A stretch of DNA of 64,000 nt from NCBI RefSeq assembly GCF_005862235.1, contig NZ_VCEK01000004.1, positions 62,001 to 126,000 on the forward strand, given 5' to 3'. The notes below the pieces were generated by a model. It ran no database searches. It was not told the DNA's origin and was given only the letters and a program-made list of their open reading frames with translations. Of this stretch, positions 10,496 through 18,652 are shown piece by piece. This stretch comes from Saccharomonospora piscinae (lineage in GTDB: Bacteria > Actinomycetota > Actinomycetes > Mycobacteriales > Pseudonocardiaceae). A program made the translations under genes and the position numbers. Position 1 is the first letter of the stretch; each line of letters starts with the position of its first letter.

Positions 10496-12868
10496 GTGAC
10501 CGGACCCGGGCTCGTCGAGGCGGCGAACCGGTTGCTCGACGGCCACGGTGCCCGGAGCGGGAGGTCAGGGGCGGTGGCTCTGCGCGCCGCGCTGGTCGAC
10601 CTCTACGAGTTCTGGTTGCACCGGGCCGCCGCGGCGGCGGGCGTGGGCACCGAGGGTGTCGCGCTCGCCGCCGTCGGCGGTCTCGGCCGCAGGGAGCTGG
10701 TGCCGTTCTCGGACGTGGACCTCGTGTTGCTCCACACCGGACGGCGCGACCTCGGTGGTCTCGCCGAGGCCGTCTGGTATCCCCTGTGGGACTCGGGCGT
10801 CGGCGTGGACCACTCCGTCCGCACTCCGGACGAGGCGCTGGCCGTGGCCGCCGAGGACGTTCGCACGGCGGTGGGTCTGCTCGACCTCCGGCACATCGCG
10901 GGGGACGGCGCGCTCACCGCGCGGGTGCGGGAGGCGGTGCGGGAACAGTGGCGGCGCCTCGCGCGGCGTGCCCTGCCCGAGCTGGCGTCGTCGGCGCGCC
11001 GCCGATGGGAGCGCGCCGGTGAGATCGCCCAGTCGGCGCAACCGGACCTCAAACACGGGCGCGGTGGCCTGCGCGATGTGGGGCTGCTCGACGCCCTCGC
11101 GGCGGCGCAACTGGCCGACCGCCCGAGCCAGGAGGTGACGGAGGCCCGGCGCCTGCTGCTCGACGTCCGTACCGAGCTGCGCAGGAACCTGCGCCGCGAC
11201 CGTGACCTGCTCGACCCGTCGCAGGCCGAGGTCGTGGCCGACCAGCTGGGCCTGGCGGACCGCTTCGCGCTCGCGAGGGCGTTGTCGGGCGCGTCGCGGG
11301 CGGTGGCGTACGCGGTGGACGTGGCGTTGCGGGTGGCGACCCGGCTGCCCGGAACGGCCTCGCGCCGCGTGCCGCCGCGGACGCCCGTCGACGACGGCGT
11401 GGTGCTGCACGGCGCGGAGGTCGCGCTGGCGCGGGGAGCCAGGCCCGCACGGGACGCCTCCCTCGTCCTGCGGGTCGCGGCGGCCTCGGCCACCACGAGC
11501 GCCCCGATCGCGCAGGGCACGCTCACCGCGCTGGCCGAGTCGTCGCCCGAACCGCGCACGCCGTGGCCTGCCGCCGCCCGAGACACGCTGACGCGCCTGC
11601 TCGGCGCCGGTGAGGGCCTGGTCCCGGCTGTGGAGGCACTCGACCGCGCGGGCCTGTGGGGCAGGCTGCTGCCCGAGTGGGGCGCGGTGCGGGACCTCCC
11701 GCCGAGGGAACCGGTACACACGTGGACGGTGGACCGGCACCTCGTGCGCACGTGTGTGGAGGCCGCCCGGCTCACCACGACGGTGTCGCGACCGGATCTG
11801 CTGCTGCTCGCCGCGCTGTTGCACGACATCGGCAAGGGCCGCGACACCGATCACTCCGAACTCGGTGCCCGGATCACCGCGCGGGTCGCGCAGCGCCTCG
11901 GACTGTCCTCCCGCGACGGCGCGCTGCTCGCGGCCGTGGTGCGCCACCACCTCCTGCTGCCCCACACGGCCACCCGCCGCGACATCGGCGAGCGGGCCAC
12001 GGTGCGGCGGGTGGTGGACACACTCGACGGCGACGTGACCCTGCTGGAACTGCTGCACGCGCTGACCGAGGCGGATGCGCGCGCCACCGGGCCGGGTGTG
12101 TGGACGGCGTGGCGGGCACGGCTGGTGGGCGAGTTGGTGGCGCGCTGCCGGGCGCTGATGCGAGGTGAGCCGCACGCTGCGCCCGAGCGGTTCACGCCCG
12201 CGCAGCGGGAGCTGGCGGCCGACGCGGTGCGCGTGGGCGCGGGCCGGGCGCGCGTGCGGACCGTCCAGGGCGCGCCCACCGACAACGCCGCCGACGCCGA
12301 CCCCGCCGAGGTGCTGACGACGGTGGAGTTCGCCGTGCCGAGGGGGGCTTCGCTGCTGGCGCCCGCCACGGGGGTGCTCGCGCTGAACTCGATGCGCGTG
12401 CTCTCCGCCGTGGTGCGGGAGCACGGGGGCGGCGTCGTCGGTGTCCTCACCGCGTCGCCCGTGTTCGGCGGTCCTCCCGATCCCACGCTGTTGCGGGACC
12501 AGTTCGCGCGGGCCGTGGCGGGGCGGCTGGACCTGCGTGCCCGCCTGGCGGAGAAGGAACGGGCCTACGCCGGCGTCGCCGCCACGCCGAGAGCCGCCGT
12601 GCTGTGGTTCGACGACGAGGCAGCCGACGACGCCGTGGTGCTCGAACTCCGCGCGGTGGCCCGGATCGGCCTTCTGCATCGCGTGGCTCGCGCGCTGGAC
12701 GAGCACGGCGCGCGCGTCCGGTGGGCGAAGGCCGCCGAACTGGGTGGCGGTGTCGTCGACTCCTTCGCGGTGTCGCCGTCGCGGGGCGCACCCGACGCCG
12801 CGTGGCGGGCCCGGCTGGAGCGGGCGGTACTCGAAGCCGCCCTGGCGGCCGTACCGCGCGGGGGATAG
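10496..12868 (+). CDS. glnD: [Protein-PII] nucleotidyltransferase / removing enzyme GlnD
   Basis: 790 aa. Nucleotidyltransferase domain with GGLGRRELVPFSDVDLVLL near 60-80 (the G-G and D-x-D metal-binding pattern), a GlnD helical linker, an HD phosphohydrolase domain (LLAALLHDIGKG near 435-447) and C-terminal ACT-type glutamine-sensing domain(s) (VARIGLLHRVARAL near 720). It modifies and demodifies the PII protein encoded 9 nt upstream, reporting glutamine level. The protein is somewhat shorter than the roughly 890-aa enterobacterial enzyme, as is usual in actinobacteria. The start is GTG with no clear Shine-Dalgarno, so translational coupling to glnK is likely. Confidence 0.95.
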   Translation: MTGPGLVEAANRLLDGHGARSGRSGAVALRAALVDLYEFWLHRAAAAAGVGTEGVALAAVGGLGRRELVPFSDVDLVLLHTGRRDLGGLAEAVWYPLWDSGVGVDHSVRTPDEALAVAAEDVRTAVGLLDLRHIAGDGALTARVREAVREQWRRLARRALPELASSARRRWERAGEIAQSAQPDLKHGRGGLRDVGLLDALAAAQLADRPSQEVTEARRLLLDVRTELRRNLRRDRDLLDPSQAEVVADQLGLADRFALARALSGASRAVAYAVDVALRVATRLPGTASRRVPPRTPVDDGVVLHGAEVALARGARPARDASLVLRVAAASATTSAPIAQGTLTALAESSPEPRTPWPAAARDTLTRLLGAGEGLVPAVEALDRAGLWGRLLPEWGAVRDLPPREPVHTWTVDRHLVRTCVEAARLTTTVSRPDLLLLAALLHDIGKGRDTDHSELGARITARVAQRLGLSSRDGALLAAVVRHHLLLPHTATRRDIGERATVRRVVDTLDGDVTLLELLHALTEADARATGPGVWTAWRARLVGELVARCRALMRGEPHAAPERFTPAQRELAADAVRVGAGRARVRTVQGAPTDNAADADPAEVLTTVEFAVPRGASLLAPATGVLALNSMRVLSAVVREHGGGVVGVLTASPVFGGPPDPTLLRDQFARAVAGRLDLRARLAEKERAYAGVAATPRAAVLWFDDEAADDAVVLELRAVARIGLLHRVARALDEHGARVRWAKAAELGGGVVDSFAVSPSRGAPDAAWRARLERAVLEAALAAVPRGG

Positions 12869-12910
12869 GTCGTGCCGGGCGGGCTCGGCTGCCCGGGTGA
12901 ACCGGAGCCC

Positions 12911-12949
12911 CGGGCCGGGCCGTCGCACACACGCGACGTGGCGGGCCCG
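12911..12949 (+). terminator. Stem-loop terminator after glnD
   Basis: CGTCGC-acacac-GCGACG is extended outward by CGGGCC/GGGCCCG with small bulges. It lies about 40 nt after the glnD stop, without a T-tract, and plausibly ends the nitrogen operon. Confidence 0.6.
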
Positions 12950-12999
12950 TCCCGGCGCGGCCACCCGTTTGTCGCTGTCGAGCTGGGGTTTCGTCTCGT

Positions 13000-13005
13000 T
13001 ACGCT
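13000..13005 (+). promoter_or_regulatory. ku -10 box (leaderless)
   Basis: TACGCT lies 6 nt ahead of the ATG at 13012, matching a leaderless transcript and supporting that start over the GTG at 13009. Confidence 0.45.
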
Positions 13006-13011
13006 CGGGTG

Positions 13012-13863
13012 ATGGGGCCGCGAATGCGCAGCGTGTGGCAGGGCAGTATCGGTTTCGACGACATCGGGGTTCCGGTGCGGGCGTACGTCGCCGCGGGCGA
13101 GCGACGCAGCGGCCTGGTGCAGGTCCACACCACCGACGGGGGCCGGGTGCGGTACCGCCGGGTGTGCGAGGCCGACGGCGCCGAGGTGCCGCGCGGCGAG
13201 GTCGGCAGGGGCGTGCTCACCGGTGGCGGCACCAGCGGGGAGGTCGCGGTCCTCGATGACGACGACCTCGCCGCGCTCGACCCGCCCACGGCGCGGACGA
13301 TGCGGATCGAGTCGTTCCTGCGGCCTGCCGATCTCGACCCGGTCCACGTGGCGGGGCACTACTACCTCGAACCCGCACCCGACGATCCCGGTGCCGTGAC
13401 CCCGTACGTGCTGCTCGTCGAGGCTCTGCGCCTGGCGGAGCGGGTGGCGCTGGTGAAGGTGACGATGAACCGCAGCGAGCGCCTCGGCGTCCTCGTGCCC
13501 CGCGACCAGCTGCTGGTGCTGCGGACACTGCACTGGCCGGCCCAGGTGCGCACTCCCGACTTCCCGTTCCTGCACGACGACGTCGAGTTGCGGTTGTCAC
13601 AGGTGCGCGCGGCGGCCACGATGATCGAGGAACTCACCGGTCCGTACGAGCCGGAGGCGTTCTCCGACGACTATGCCGCCGCGCTGGACCGGCTGGTGGC
13701 GGCCAAGGTCGAGGGCGGTGACGTGCTGCGGCCCTCCGCTCCGGCGGGCGACGAGCGGGTGGCGCGGTTGCTGCGCCTGCTCACCGAGGCGGCCCAGTCG
13801 GCCCGGCGAGACGTTCCCGCGCAACGGGAAACGGAGCCGGAGGTGGCGCCCGCCCGCGACTGA
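13012..13863 (+). CDS. ku: Ku protein (DNA double-strand break repair, NHEJ)
   Basis: 283 aa. It follows the bacterial Ku fold from start to end: MRSVWQGSIGFDDIGVPVRAY, RVRYRRVCEADGAEVPRGEV and RIESFLRPADLDPVHVAGHYYLEP align with the conserved beta-barrel ring segments, and the C-terminal 50 residues form a polar tail. Ku homodimers thread onto DNA ends and recruit LigD. No ligD gene is in the window. The sequence is more divergent than typical Ku (FDDIG for FGLV near residue 14), so it may be a second, accessory Ku; that is inference. The start was chosen from the -10 box spacing. Confidence 0.85.
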   Translation: MGPRMRSVWQGSIGFDDIGVPVRAYVAAGERRSGLVQVHTTDGGRVRYRRVCEADGAEVPRGEVGRGVLTGGGTSGEVAVLDDDDLAALDPPTARTMRIESFLRPADLDPVHVAGHYYLEPAPDDPGAVTPYVLLVEALRLAERVALVKVTMNRSERLGVLVPRDQLLVLRTLHWPAQVRTPDFPFLHDDVELRLSQVRAAATMIEELTGPYEPEAFSDDYAAALDRLVAAKVEGGDVLRPSAPAGDERVARLLRLLTEAAQSARRDVPAQRETEPEVAPARD

Positions 13864-14229
13864 CCGGAATGGGTCGCGGAGAACCGTGTCGGGTTGCGTA
13901 GGACTACTCACGGCTACTCGGTGTCTTCACGCTGCCGGGGGACGGTCTCCGGCGGGCATGCTGTTGTCACTCCCGGACGAGGTGCTCGACCCGGCCTCGC
14001 GGTCGCCAGTTCACTGGGGGTCTGGCGAACGCCGTCGGCCCGTCGGCCGATCGACGTAGCCGGACCCGGCGGCACCTCGCGGGAGCAGGCCCGTCCGGCC
14101 GGGAGGGGGACGCACAGGGGGGAGCGTCCGGCTGGGCGGGCCGACCGTGGGCGGGCTGGTGTCGGCTAGGCTTGGGGTTCGCGGTCGGCCCGCATCCCGA
14201 CACCTTCGACCTGCTGGAGCGTGCACCCC
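13864..14229. other. Gene-free stretch between ku and ffh
   Basis: 366 bp without a credible gene; short open frames here lack family resemblance. It holds a hairpin (GGACGC...GCGTCC, 14108-14129) and a long inverted repeat around a TAGGCT -10 box, listed separately. An SRP RNA (4.5S) was looked for because ffh follows, but no conserved GGAAG/AGCA core was seen. Confidence 0.6.
14136..14193 (+). promoter_or_regulatory. Inverted repeat bracketing the putative ffh promoter
   Basis: GCGGGCCGACCG (14136-14147) and its perfect complement CGGTCGGCCCGC (14182-14193) are separated by 34 nt. TAGGCT, a good -10 hexamer, sits between them at 14167-14172. The left arm would overlap the -35 region and the right arm the first transcribed bases. 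Confidence 0.5.
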
Positions 14230-15774
14230 GTGTTCGACACCCTCTCCGATCGGCTCACGTCGGTCCTGCAGAACCTGCGCGGCAAGGGCAAGCTCTCCGA
14301 CGCCGACATCGACGCCACGGCGCGGGAGATCCGTATCGCGCTGCTGGAGGCCGACGTCGCGCTGCCGGTGGTCCGCGAGTTCATCAAGCAGGTCAAGGAG
14401 CGGGCCAAGGGCGCCGAGGTCTCGCAGGCGCTCAACCCGGCCCAGCAGGTCATCAAGATCGTCAACGAGGAACTGGTGGCGATCCTCGGCGGCGAGACCC
14501 GCCGGATCAATCTCGCGAAGAACCCGCCCACCGTCATCATGCTGGCGGGTCTGCAGGGTTCCGGTAAGACCACGCTGGCGGGCAAGCTGGCCCAGTGGCT
14601 CAAGAAGCAGGGCCACGCCCCGATGCTGGTCGCGTGTGACCTTCAGCGGCCCAACGCGGTGACCCAGCTCCAGGTCGTCGGCGAGCGCGCGGGCGTCACC
14701 ACCTTCGCGCCCGAGCCGGGCAACGGCGTCGGTGATCCGGTGGACGTCGCCCGCCGGTCCGTGACGGAGGCGGGCCGCGCCCAGCACGACGTGGTCATCG
14801 TCGACACGGCGGGCCGCCTCGGTGTGGACGAGGAGCTGATGCGGCAGGCCGCCGACATCCGGGACGCGGTCACGCCCGACGAGACGCTGTTCGTCGTCGA
14901 CGCCATGATCGGTCAGGACGCGGTGACCACGGCGGAGGCGTTCCGCGACGGGGTGGGCCTCACCGGCGTGGTGCTGACCAAGCTCGACGGCGACGCCCGC
15001 GGTGGTGCGGCGCTGTCCGTGCGGCACGTCACGGGCGAGCCGATCCTGTTCGCCTCCAACGGGGAGAAGCTGGAGGACTTCGACGTCTTCCACCCCGACC
15101 GGATGGCGAGCCGCATTCTCGGCATGGGTGACATGCTCACCCTGATCGAACAGGCCGAGGAGGTCTTCGACCAGGAGAAGGCGGAGCAGGCGGCGGCGAA
15201 GCTCGGCACGGGCGAGCTGTCGCTGGAGGACTTCCTGGAGCAGATGCAGGCCGTGCGCCGGATGGGGCCCATCGGCAACCTGCTCGGCATGCTGCCCGGC
15301 GCCGGGCAGATGAAGGACCAGCTTTCGCAGGTCGACGACGCGCAGCTCGACCGGCTTCAGGCCATCATCCGCGGCATGACGCCCGACGAGCGGGCCAACC
15401 CGAAGATGATCAACGCGTCGCGCAGGCAGCGCATCGCGAAGGGGTCCGGCGTCACGGTGCGCGACGTCAACGACCTGGTGAACCGCTTCTTCGAGGCCCG
15501 CAAGATGATGCAGCAGATGGCGGGCCGGTTCGGTCTCGGGGGCGGCGGCAGCGCCACGAAGAAGCAGCGCAAGGGCAGGAAGGGCAAGAAGGGCAAGAGC
15601 AAGGGCCCCACGCAGCCCAAGGTCAAGGGCGGCTTCCCCGGCGGTTTCCCCGGTGGCTTCCCCCAGGGTGGCGGTGGCGGCGGGATGCCCGACCTGTCCC
15701 AGCTCGGTGGCGGGCTCAACGACCTGCCCCCCGGCTTCGACCCGTCGAAGCTGAAGCTGCCGAAGCAGAAGTAG
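14230..15774 (+). CDS. ffh: Signal recognition particle protein Ffh
   Basis: 514 aa from the GTG at 14230 (MFDTLSDRLTSVL). N domain, then the G domain with P-loop GLQGSGKTT near 107, DTAGRL near 192 and TKLDGDARGG near 251, then the Met-rich M domain (FLEQMQAVRRMG, NPKMINASRRQRIAKGSGV) that binds SRP RNA and signal peptides. The last 80 residues are a Lys- then Gly/Phe/Pro-rich tail, longer than in Escherichia coli. An in-frame GTG at 14221 is too close to the GGAG; 14230 has correct spacing. It partners with FtsY, encoded 11 kb upstream. Confidence 0.97.
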   Translation: MFDTLSDRLTSVLQNLRGKGKLSDADIDATAREIRIALLEADVALPVVREFIKQVKERAKGAEVSQALNPAQQVIKIVNEELVAILGGETRRINLAKNPPTVIMLAGLQGSGKTTLAGKLAQWLKKQGHAPMLVACDLQRPNAVTQLQVVGERAGVTTFAPEPGNGVGDPVDVARRSVTEAGRAQHDVVIVDTAGRLGVDEELMRQAADIRDAVTPDETLFVVDAMIGQDAVTTAEAFRDGVGLTGVVLTKLDGDARGGAALSVRHVTGEPILFASNGEKLEDFDVFHPDRMASRILGMGDMLTLIEQAEEVFDQEKAEQAAAKLGTGELSLEDFLEQMQAVRRMGPIGNLLGMLPGAGQMKDQLSQVDDAQLDRLQAIIRGMTPDERANPKMINASRRQRIAKGSGVTVRDVNDLVNRFFEARKMMQQMAGRFGLGGGGSATKKQRKGRKGKKGKSKGPTQPKVKGGFPGGFPGGFPQGGGGGGMPDLSQLGGGLNDLPPGFDPSKLKLPKQK

Positions 15775-15780
15775 GCGGCC

Positions 15781-16857
15781 GTGACCGCCGCGCGGTATCA
15801 CCTTCGTGCCGTCGTGCTGCCCGACGGGGACGAACGTGATCTCTGGATCAGCGAAGGCAGGGTGACGTTCTCGCCGGTCGAGGACGCCCTGCCGTTGGAC
15901 GGTGCGGTCGTCGTGCCGGGGCTGGTGGATGCCCACTGCCATCCCGGCATCGGTCCCTCGGGGCCGGTGTCGCTGGCGGAGGCGGCCGAGCAGGCGGCCC
16001 TGGACCGTGCCGCGGGCACGCTGTTGATCAGGGACTGTGGTCTTCCGCTGGACGTGCGTCCGCTTCAGCGGCGCGCGGACCTCCCGCGCATCATCCGCAG
16101 CGGGCAGCACCTCGCACTGCCCAAGCGCTACCTGCCGGGGTTGGGGCTCGAACTGGACGATCCCGCGCAGCTGCCCGAGGCGGTGGCGGCACAGGCCGCC
16201 GACGGCGACGGCTGGGTCAAGCTCGTCGGCGACTGGATCGACCGTTCGGTGGGAGACCTGGCGCCGTTGTGGCCCGACGACGTGCTCGCCGAGGCGATCG
16301 CGGTCGCGCACGCCGCGGGCGCGCGCGTCACGGCCCACGTGTTCGGCGAGGCCGCTCTGCCGGGCCTGCTCGCGGCGGGGATCGACTGCCTGGAGCACGG
16401 GACCGGCCTCGCGCCCGACCAGTTACGGGAGCTCGCGCGCCGGGGTACCGCGCTGGTGCCGACACTGATCAACATCGACAACTTCCCCGGTATCGCCGAC
16501 CGGGCTGGCCGCTATCCCACCTACGCCGCCCACATGCGCGCGCTGTACGCCGGGGTGTCCGACATGGTGGGCGCCGCGATCGACGTCGGTGTGCCGGTCT
16601 ACGCGGGTTCCGACGCGGGCGGGATGGTCGACCACGGCAGGCTGGTCGACGAGATCGAGGCGCTGCACAAGGCGGGACTGTCCAGGGAGGGCGCGCTGGC
16701 GGCGGCCTCGTGGGCGGCGCGCGAGTGGCTCGGCGCCGACGGCCTCACCGAGGGAGCGTCCGCGGACCTGCTGGTGCTCGATGCCGACCCGAGGCAGGAT
16801 CTCGCCACGCTGCGGTGCCCCCGCCACGTCGTCCTGCGCGGAGCGGTGATCGACTGA
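15781..16857 (+). CDS. Amidohydrolase-superfamily enzyme
   Basis: 358 aa. Metal ligands of the amidohydrolase TIM barrel are visible: H-x-H in VDAHCHPG (about 50-55), WVKLVGDW near 143 (Lys position), TAHVFGE near 181, LEHGTGLAP near 203 and GSDAGG near 277. The C-terminal GASADLLVLDADPRQDL is the usual return to the beta-sandwich. The layout resembles imidazolonepropionase-like or prolidase-like amidohydrolases, but the substrate cannot be assigned. GTG start 6 nt after the ffh stop, so it may read through from ffh. Confidence 0.87.
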   Translation: MTAARYHLRAVVLPDGDERDLWISEGRVTFSPVEDALPLDGAVVVPGLVDAHCHPGIGPSGPVSLAEAAEQAALDRAAGTLLIRDCGLPLDVRPLQRRADLPRIIRSGQHLALPKRYLPGLGLELDDPAQLPEAVAAQAADGDGWVKLVGDWIDRSVGDLAPLWPDDVLAEAIAVAHAAGARVTAHVFGEAALPGLLAAGIDCLEHGTGLAPDQLRELARRGTALVPTLINIDNFPGIADRAGRYPTYAAHMRALYAGVSDMVGAAIDVGVPVYAGSDAGGMVDHGRLVDEIEALHKAGLSREGALAAASWAAREWLGADGLTEGASADLLVLDADPRQDLATLRCPRHVVLRGAVID

Positions 16858-16914
16858 CGTGGCCGTTCGCGTCGCCGTAGGGTGGGGCCCACGGCGGCAC
16901 GAACGGGAGGTGCG

Positions 16915-17646
16915 GTGGAGCAGGACGACGGTTCGCCGTCCGTACGCGACGGACTGGTCCTGGGCGCCCACTGGGGACTGCTGGCCTTCCTCGCCTCGCT
17001 CGGGCTGTACTACGGGTTGTCGCTGGCCATCACCGGCTTCGCCTTCGGTGAGCACGTCGGGACGGCGGAACTGCCCGATCTCGGACCGGTGATCGTGCTG
17101 GCGTTCCTGCCGAACCTGCTGCTGGGGCTGGGGCCCGTCTTCGCCGCCCGGAAGTGGGGCCGGGGCGTGCTGGCCGAGTTCGGCCTGGTTCCCACCTGGC
17201 GCGACGTGCGGATCGGGCTCGCGTGTGGTGGGTTCTCGCTGCTGGCCGCGTTCGTGCTGAACCTGCTGCTGCTCCAGGTCTACGGCGACGAGTTCCTGAC
17301 CGACTCCACCACGGACGTGCTGCGGAGCATGACGTCGAGTGTCGGCTGGCTCGTCGTGGCCGCGATCGTGGTGGTCGTGGGCGCCCCGCTGACCGAGGAA
17401 CTGCTGTTCCGGGGTGCGCTGTGGAACGGTCTGGCTCACTACCGGGTTCCGCCGTGGGCGATCCTGGTGCTGACCGCGCTCGTGTTCGCCCAGGTACACG
17501 GCGAACCGACCCGCACCCTCGCCCTGCTCGGGCAGGGCATCGCGCTCGGGGCGGCCCGGATGATCACCGGCAGGGTGAGCGCGAGCGTCGTCGCCCACGC
17601 CACCAACAACCTCCCTCCCGCGTTGTTGCTGTTCGGCGCCTCGTGA
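16915..17646 (+). CDS. CPBP-family intramembrane metalloprotease (first copy)
   Basis: 243 aa with about eight membrane helices. The abortive-infection/CAAX-protease signatures are present: TEELLFRG near 159-166 (EExxxR motif), FAQVHGEP near 185-192, and HATNNLPPAL near 225. GGGAGG is 4 nt upstream of the GTG at 16915, which is preferred to an open frame reaching 16882. Family roles include CAAX-type processing, bacteriocin self-protection and anti-sigma regulation; none is indicated here. A second, clearly related copy follows after 60 bp. Confidence 0.88.
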   Translation: MEQDDGSPSVRDGLVLGAHWGLLAFLASLGLYYGLSLAITGFAFGEHVGTAELPDLGPVIVLAFLPNLLLGLGPVFAARKWGRGVLAEFGLVPTWRDVRIGLACGGFSLLAAFVLNLLLLQVYGDEFLTDSTTDVLRSMTSSVGWLVVAAIVVVVGAPLTEELLFRGALWNGLAHYRVPPWAILVLTALVFAQVHGEPTRTLALLGQGIALGAARMITGRVSASVVAHATNNLPPALLLFGAS

Positions 17647-17664
17647 CCGGGCCACGACGCACAG

Positions 17665-17670
17665 TAGGCT
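17665..17670 (+). promoter_or_regulatory. -10 box of the second CPBP gene
   Basis: TAGGCT about 36 nt ahead of the GTG at 17707, with GCGGAGG as ribosome binding site in between. This gives the second CPBP gene its own promoter. Confidence 0.45.
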
Positions 17671-17706
17671 CGAACGACACGTAGCGGCGCTACTGCGGAG
17701 GAACGG

Positions 17707-18534
17707 GTGACGTCAGGCAACTCGCGGGAGCAGGCCGGCAAGAGCCCCGCCGGATCAGCCGAACCGGCCGGGACCGAACCGGCTGCGCCGACGCCACAGG
17801 TGCGGCCGTCGCTGCCGCTGCAACCCACCCACCGCTGGGGCTTCGGCGCGTTCCTGCTGGTCGAGGGGGTCCTGCTGGCGACGGCGGCGCTGCTCGGCGC
17901 GCTGCTGGGCCGGGGCTCGCTCGACGCGATGCCGGTACGCGACGTCCTGATCGGCACGATGGCGCCGACGATCATCGCCGCGCTGGTCGCACTGGCCATT
18001 ACCAGCATCAGGGGCAACGGACCCGCCGCCGACCTGCGCCTGTCGTGGCGTTGGGACGACGTGGTGGTGGGCCTCAAGTTCGGTGCGCTGGGTCTCGTGT
18101 GCACGGTCACCGGCGTGTGGATCTGGACCAGGGTGGTCGGGGAGGACAACGCGACCTCGGCCATCGGCGCGCTGGTGGAGGACAAGCCGATGTCGGTGTC
18201 GGCGGCCGTGGCGATGTTCGTCTACCTGTGGCTGCTCGGCCCGATCTGCGAGGAGGTCATCTTCCGCGGCCTGCTGTGGGGCGCGGCCGAACGGCTGGGC
18301 TGGGGCAGTGAGCGGTGGGGGCGGTTCGCGGCGTTCGTGCTCTCCACCGCGGTGTTCGCGGTCAGCCATCTCGAACCACTGCGGACGTCGCTGTTGCTGG
18401 TCATCGCGGTGCCGATCGGTCTGGCGCGACTGGTCACCGGGCGGTTGCTGGGCAGCATCGTGGCCCACCAGTTGAACAACTTCCTGCCCGCGCTGGCGAT
18501 CCTGCTGACTGCACTGGGAGTGCTCGCCGACTGA
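17707..18534 (+). CDS. CPBP-family intramembrane metalloprotease (second copy)
   Basis: 275 aa. A 40-residue Pro/Ala-rich cytoplasmic lead precedes about seven membrane helices. Catalytic motifs: CEEVIFRGLLWG near 180, AVSHLEP near 219, and IVAHQLNNFLPAL near 254. It is similar to its neighbour in the active-site blocks but differs in the N-terminus and loop lengths, so the pair looks like an old tandem duplication. GCGGAGG precedes the GTG start. Substrate unknown. Confidence 0.88.
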   Translation: MTSGNSREQAGKSPAGSAEPAGTEPAAPTPQVRPSLPLQPTHRWGFGAFLLVEGVLLATAALLGALLGRGSLDAMPVRDVLIGTMAPTIIAALVALAITSIRGNGPAADLRLSWRWDDVVVGLKFGALGLVCTVTGVWIWTRVVGEDNATSAIGALVEDKPMSVSAAVAMFVYLWLLGPICEEVIFRGLLWGAAERLGWGSERWGRFAAFVLSTAVFAVSHLEPLRTSLLLVIAVPIGLARLVTGRLLGSIVAHQLNNFLPALAILLTALGVLAD

Positions 18535-18652
18535 GCCCGATCGCTCAGAGCCCCACACGGTGGTCTTCTTCGAGGGTGCCGCGAGAGCCTGGGCGCGGGC
18601 CTACCGCGCCCTCGGTGTCCCTACTCGTCAGCCGTACACGTGAAAGGAAACC

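Noticed and set aside
10565-12964. A 799-codon open frame antisense to glnD
   Set aside because: High GC in third positions keeps the opposite strand open; the translation is Arg/His/Gly-rich with no domain, whereas the sense strand is a full GlnD.
13894-14169. Short open frames in the ku-ffh gap
   Set aside because: No ribosome binding site, no similarity to any family I know, and they cross the inverted repeat and putative promoter.
13864-14229. SRP 4.5S RNA gene next to ffh
   Set aside because: The conserved GGAAG/AGCA apical core of SRP RNA was not found on either strand.
14011-16398. A 795-codon open frame antisense to ffh and the amidohydrolase gene
   Set aside because: Same GC artefact; low-complexity translation and it runs across two clear sense genes.
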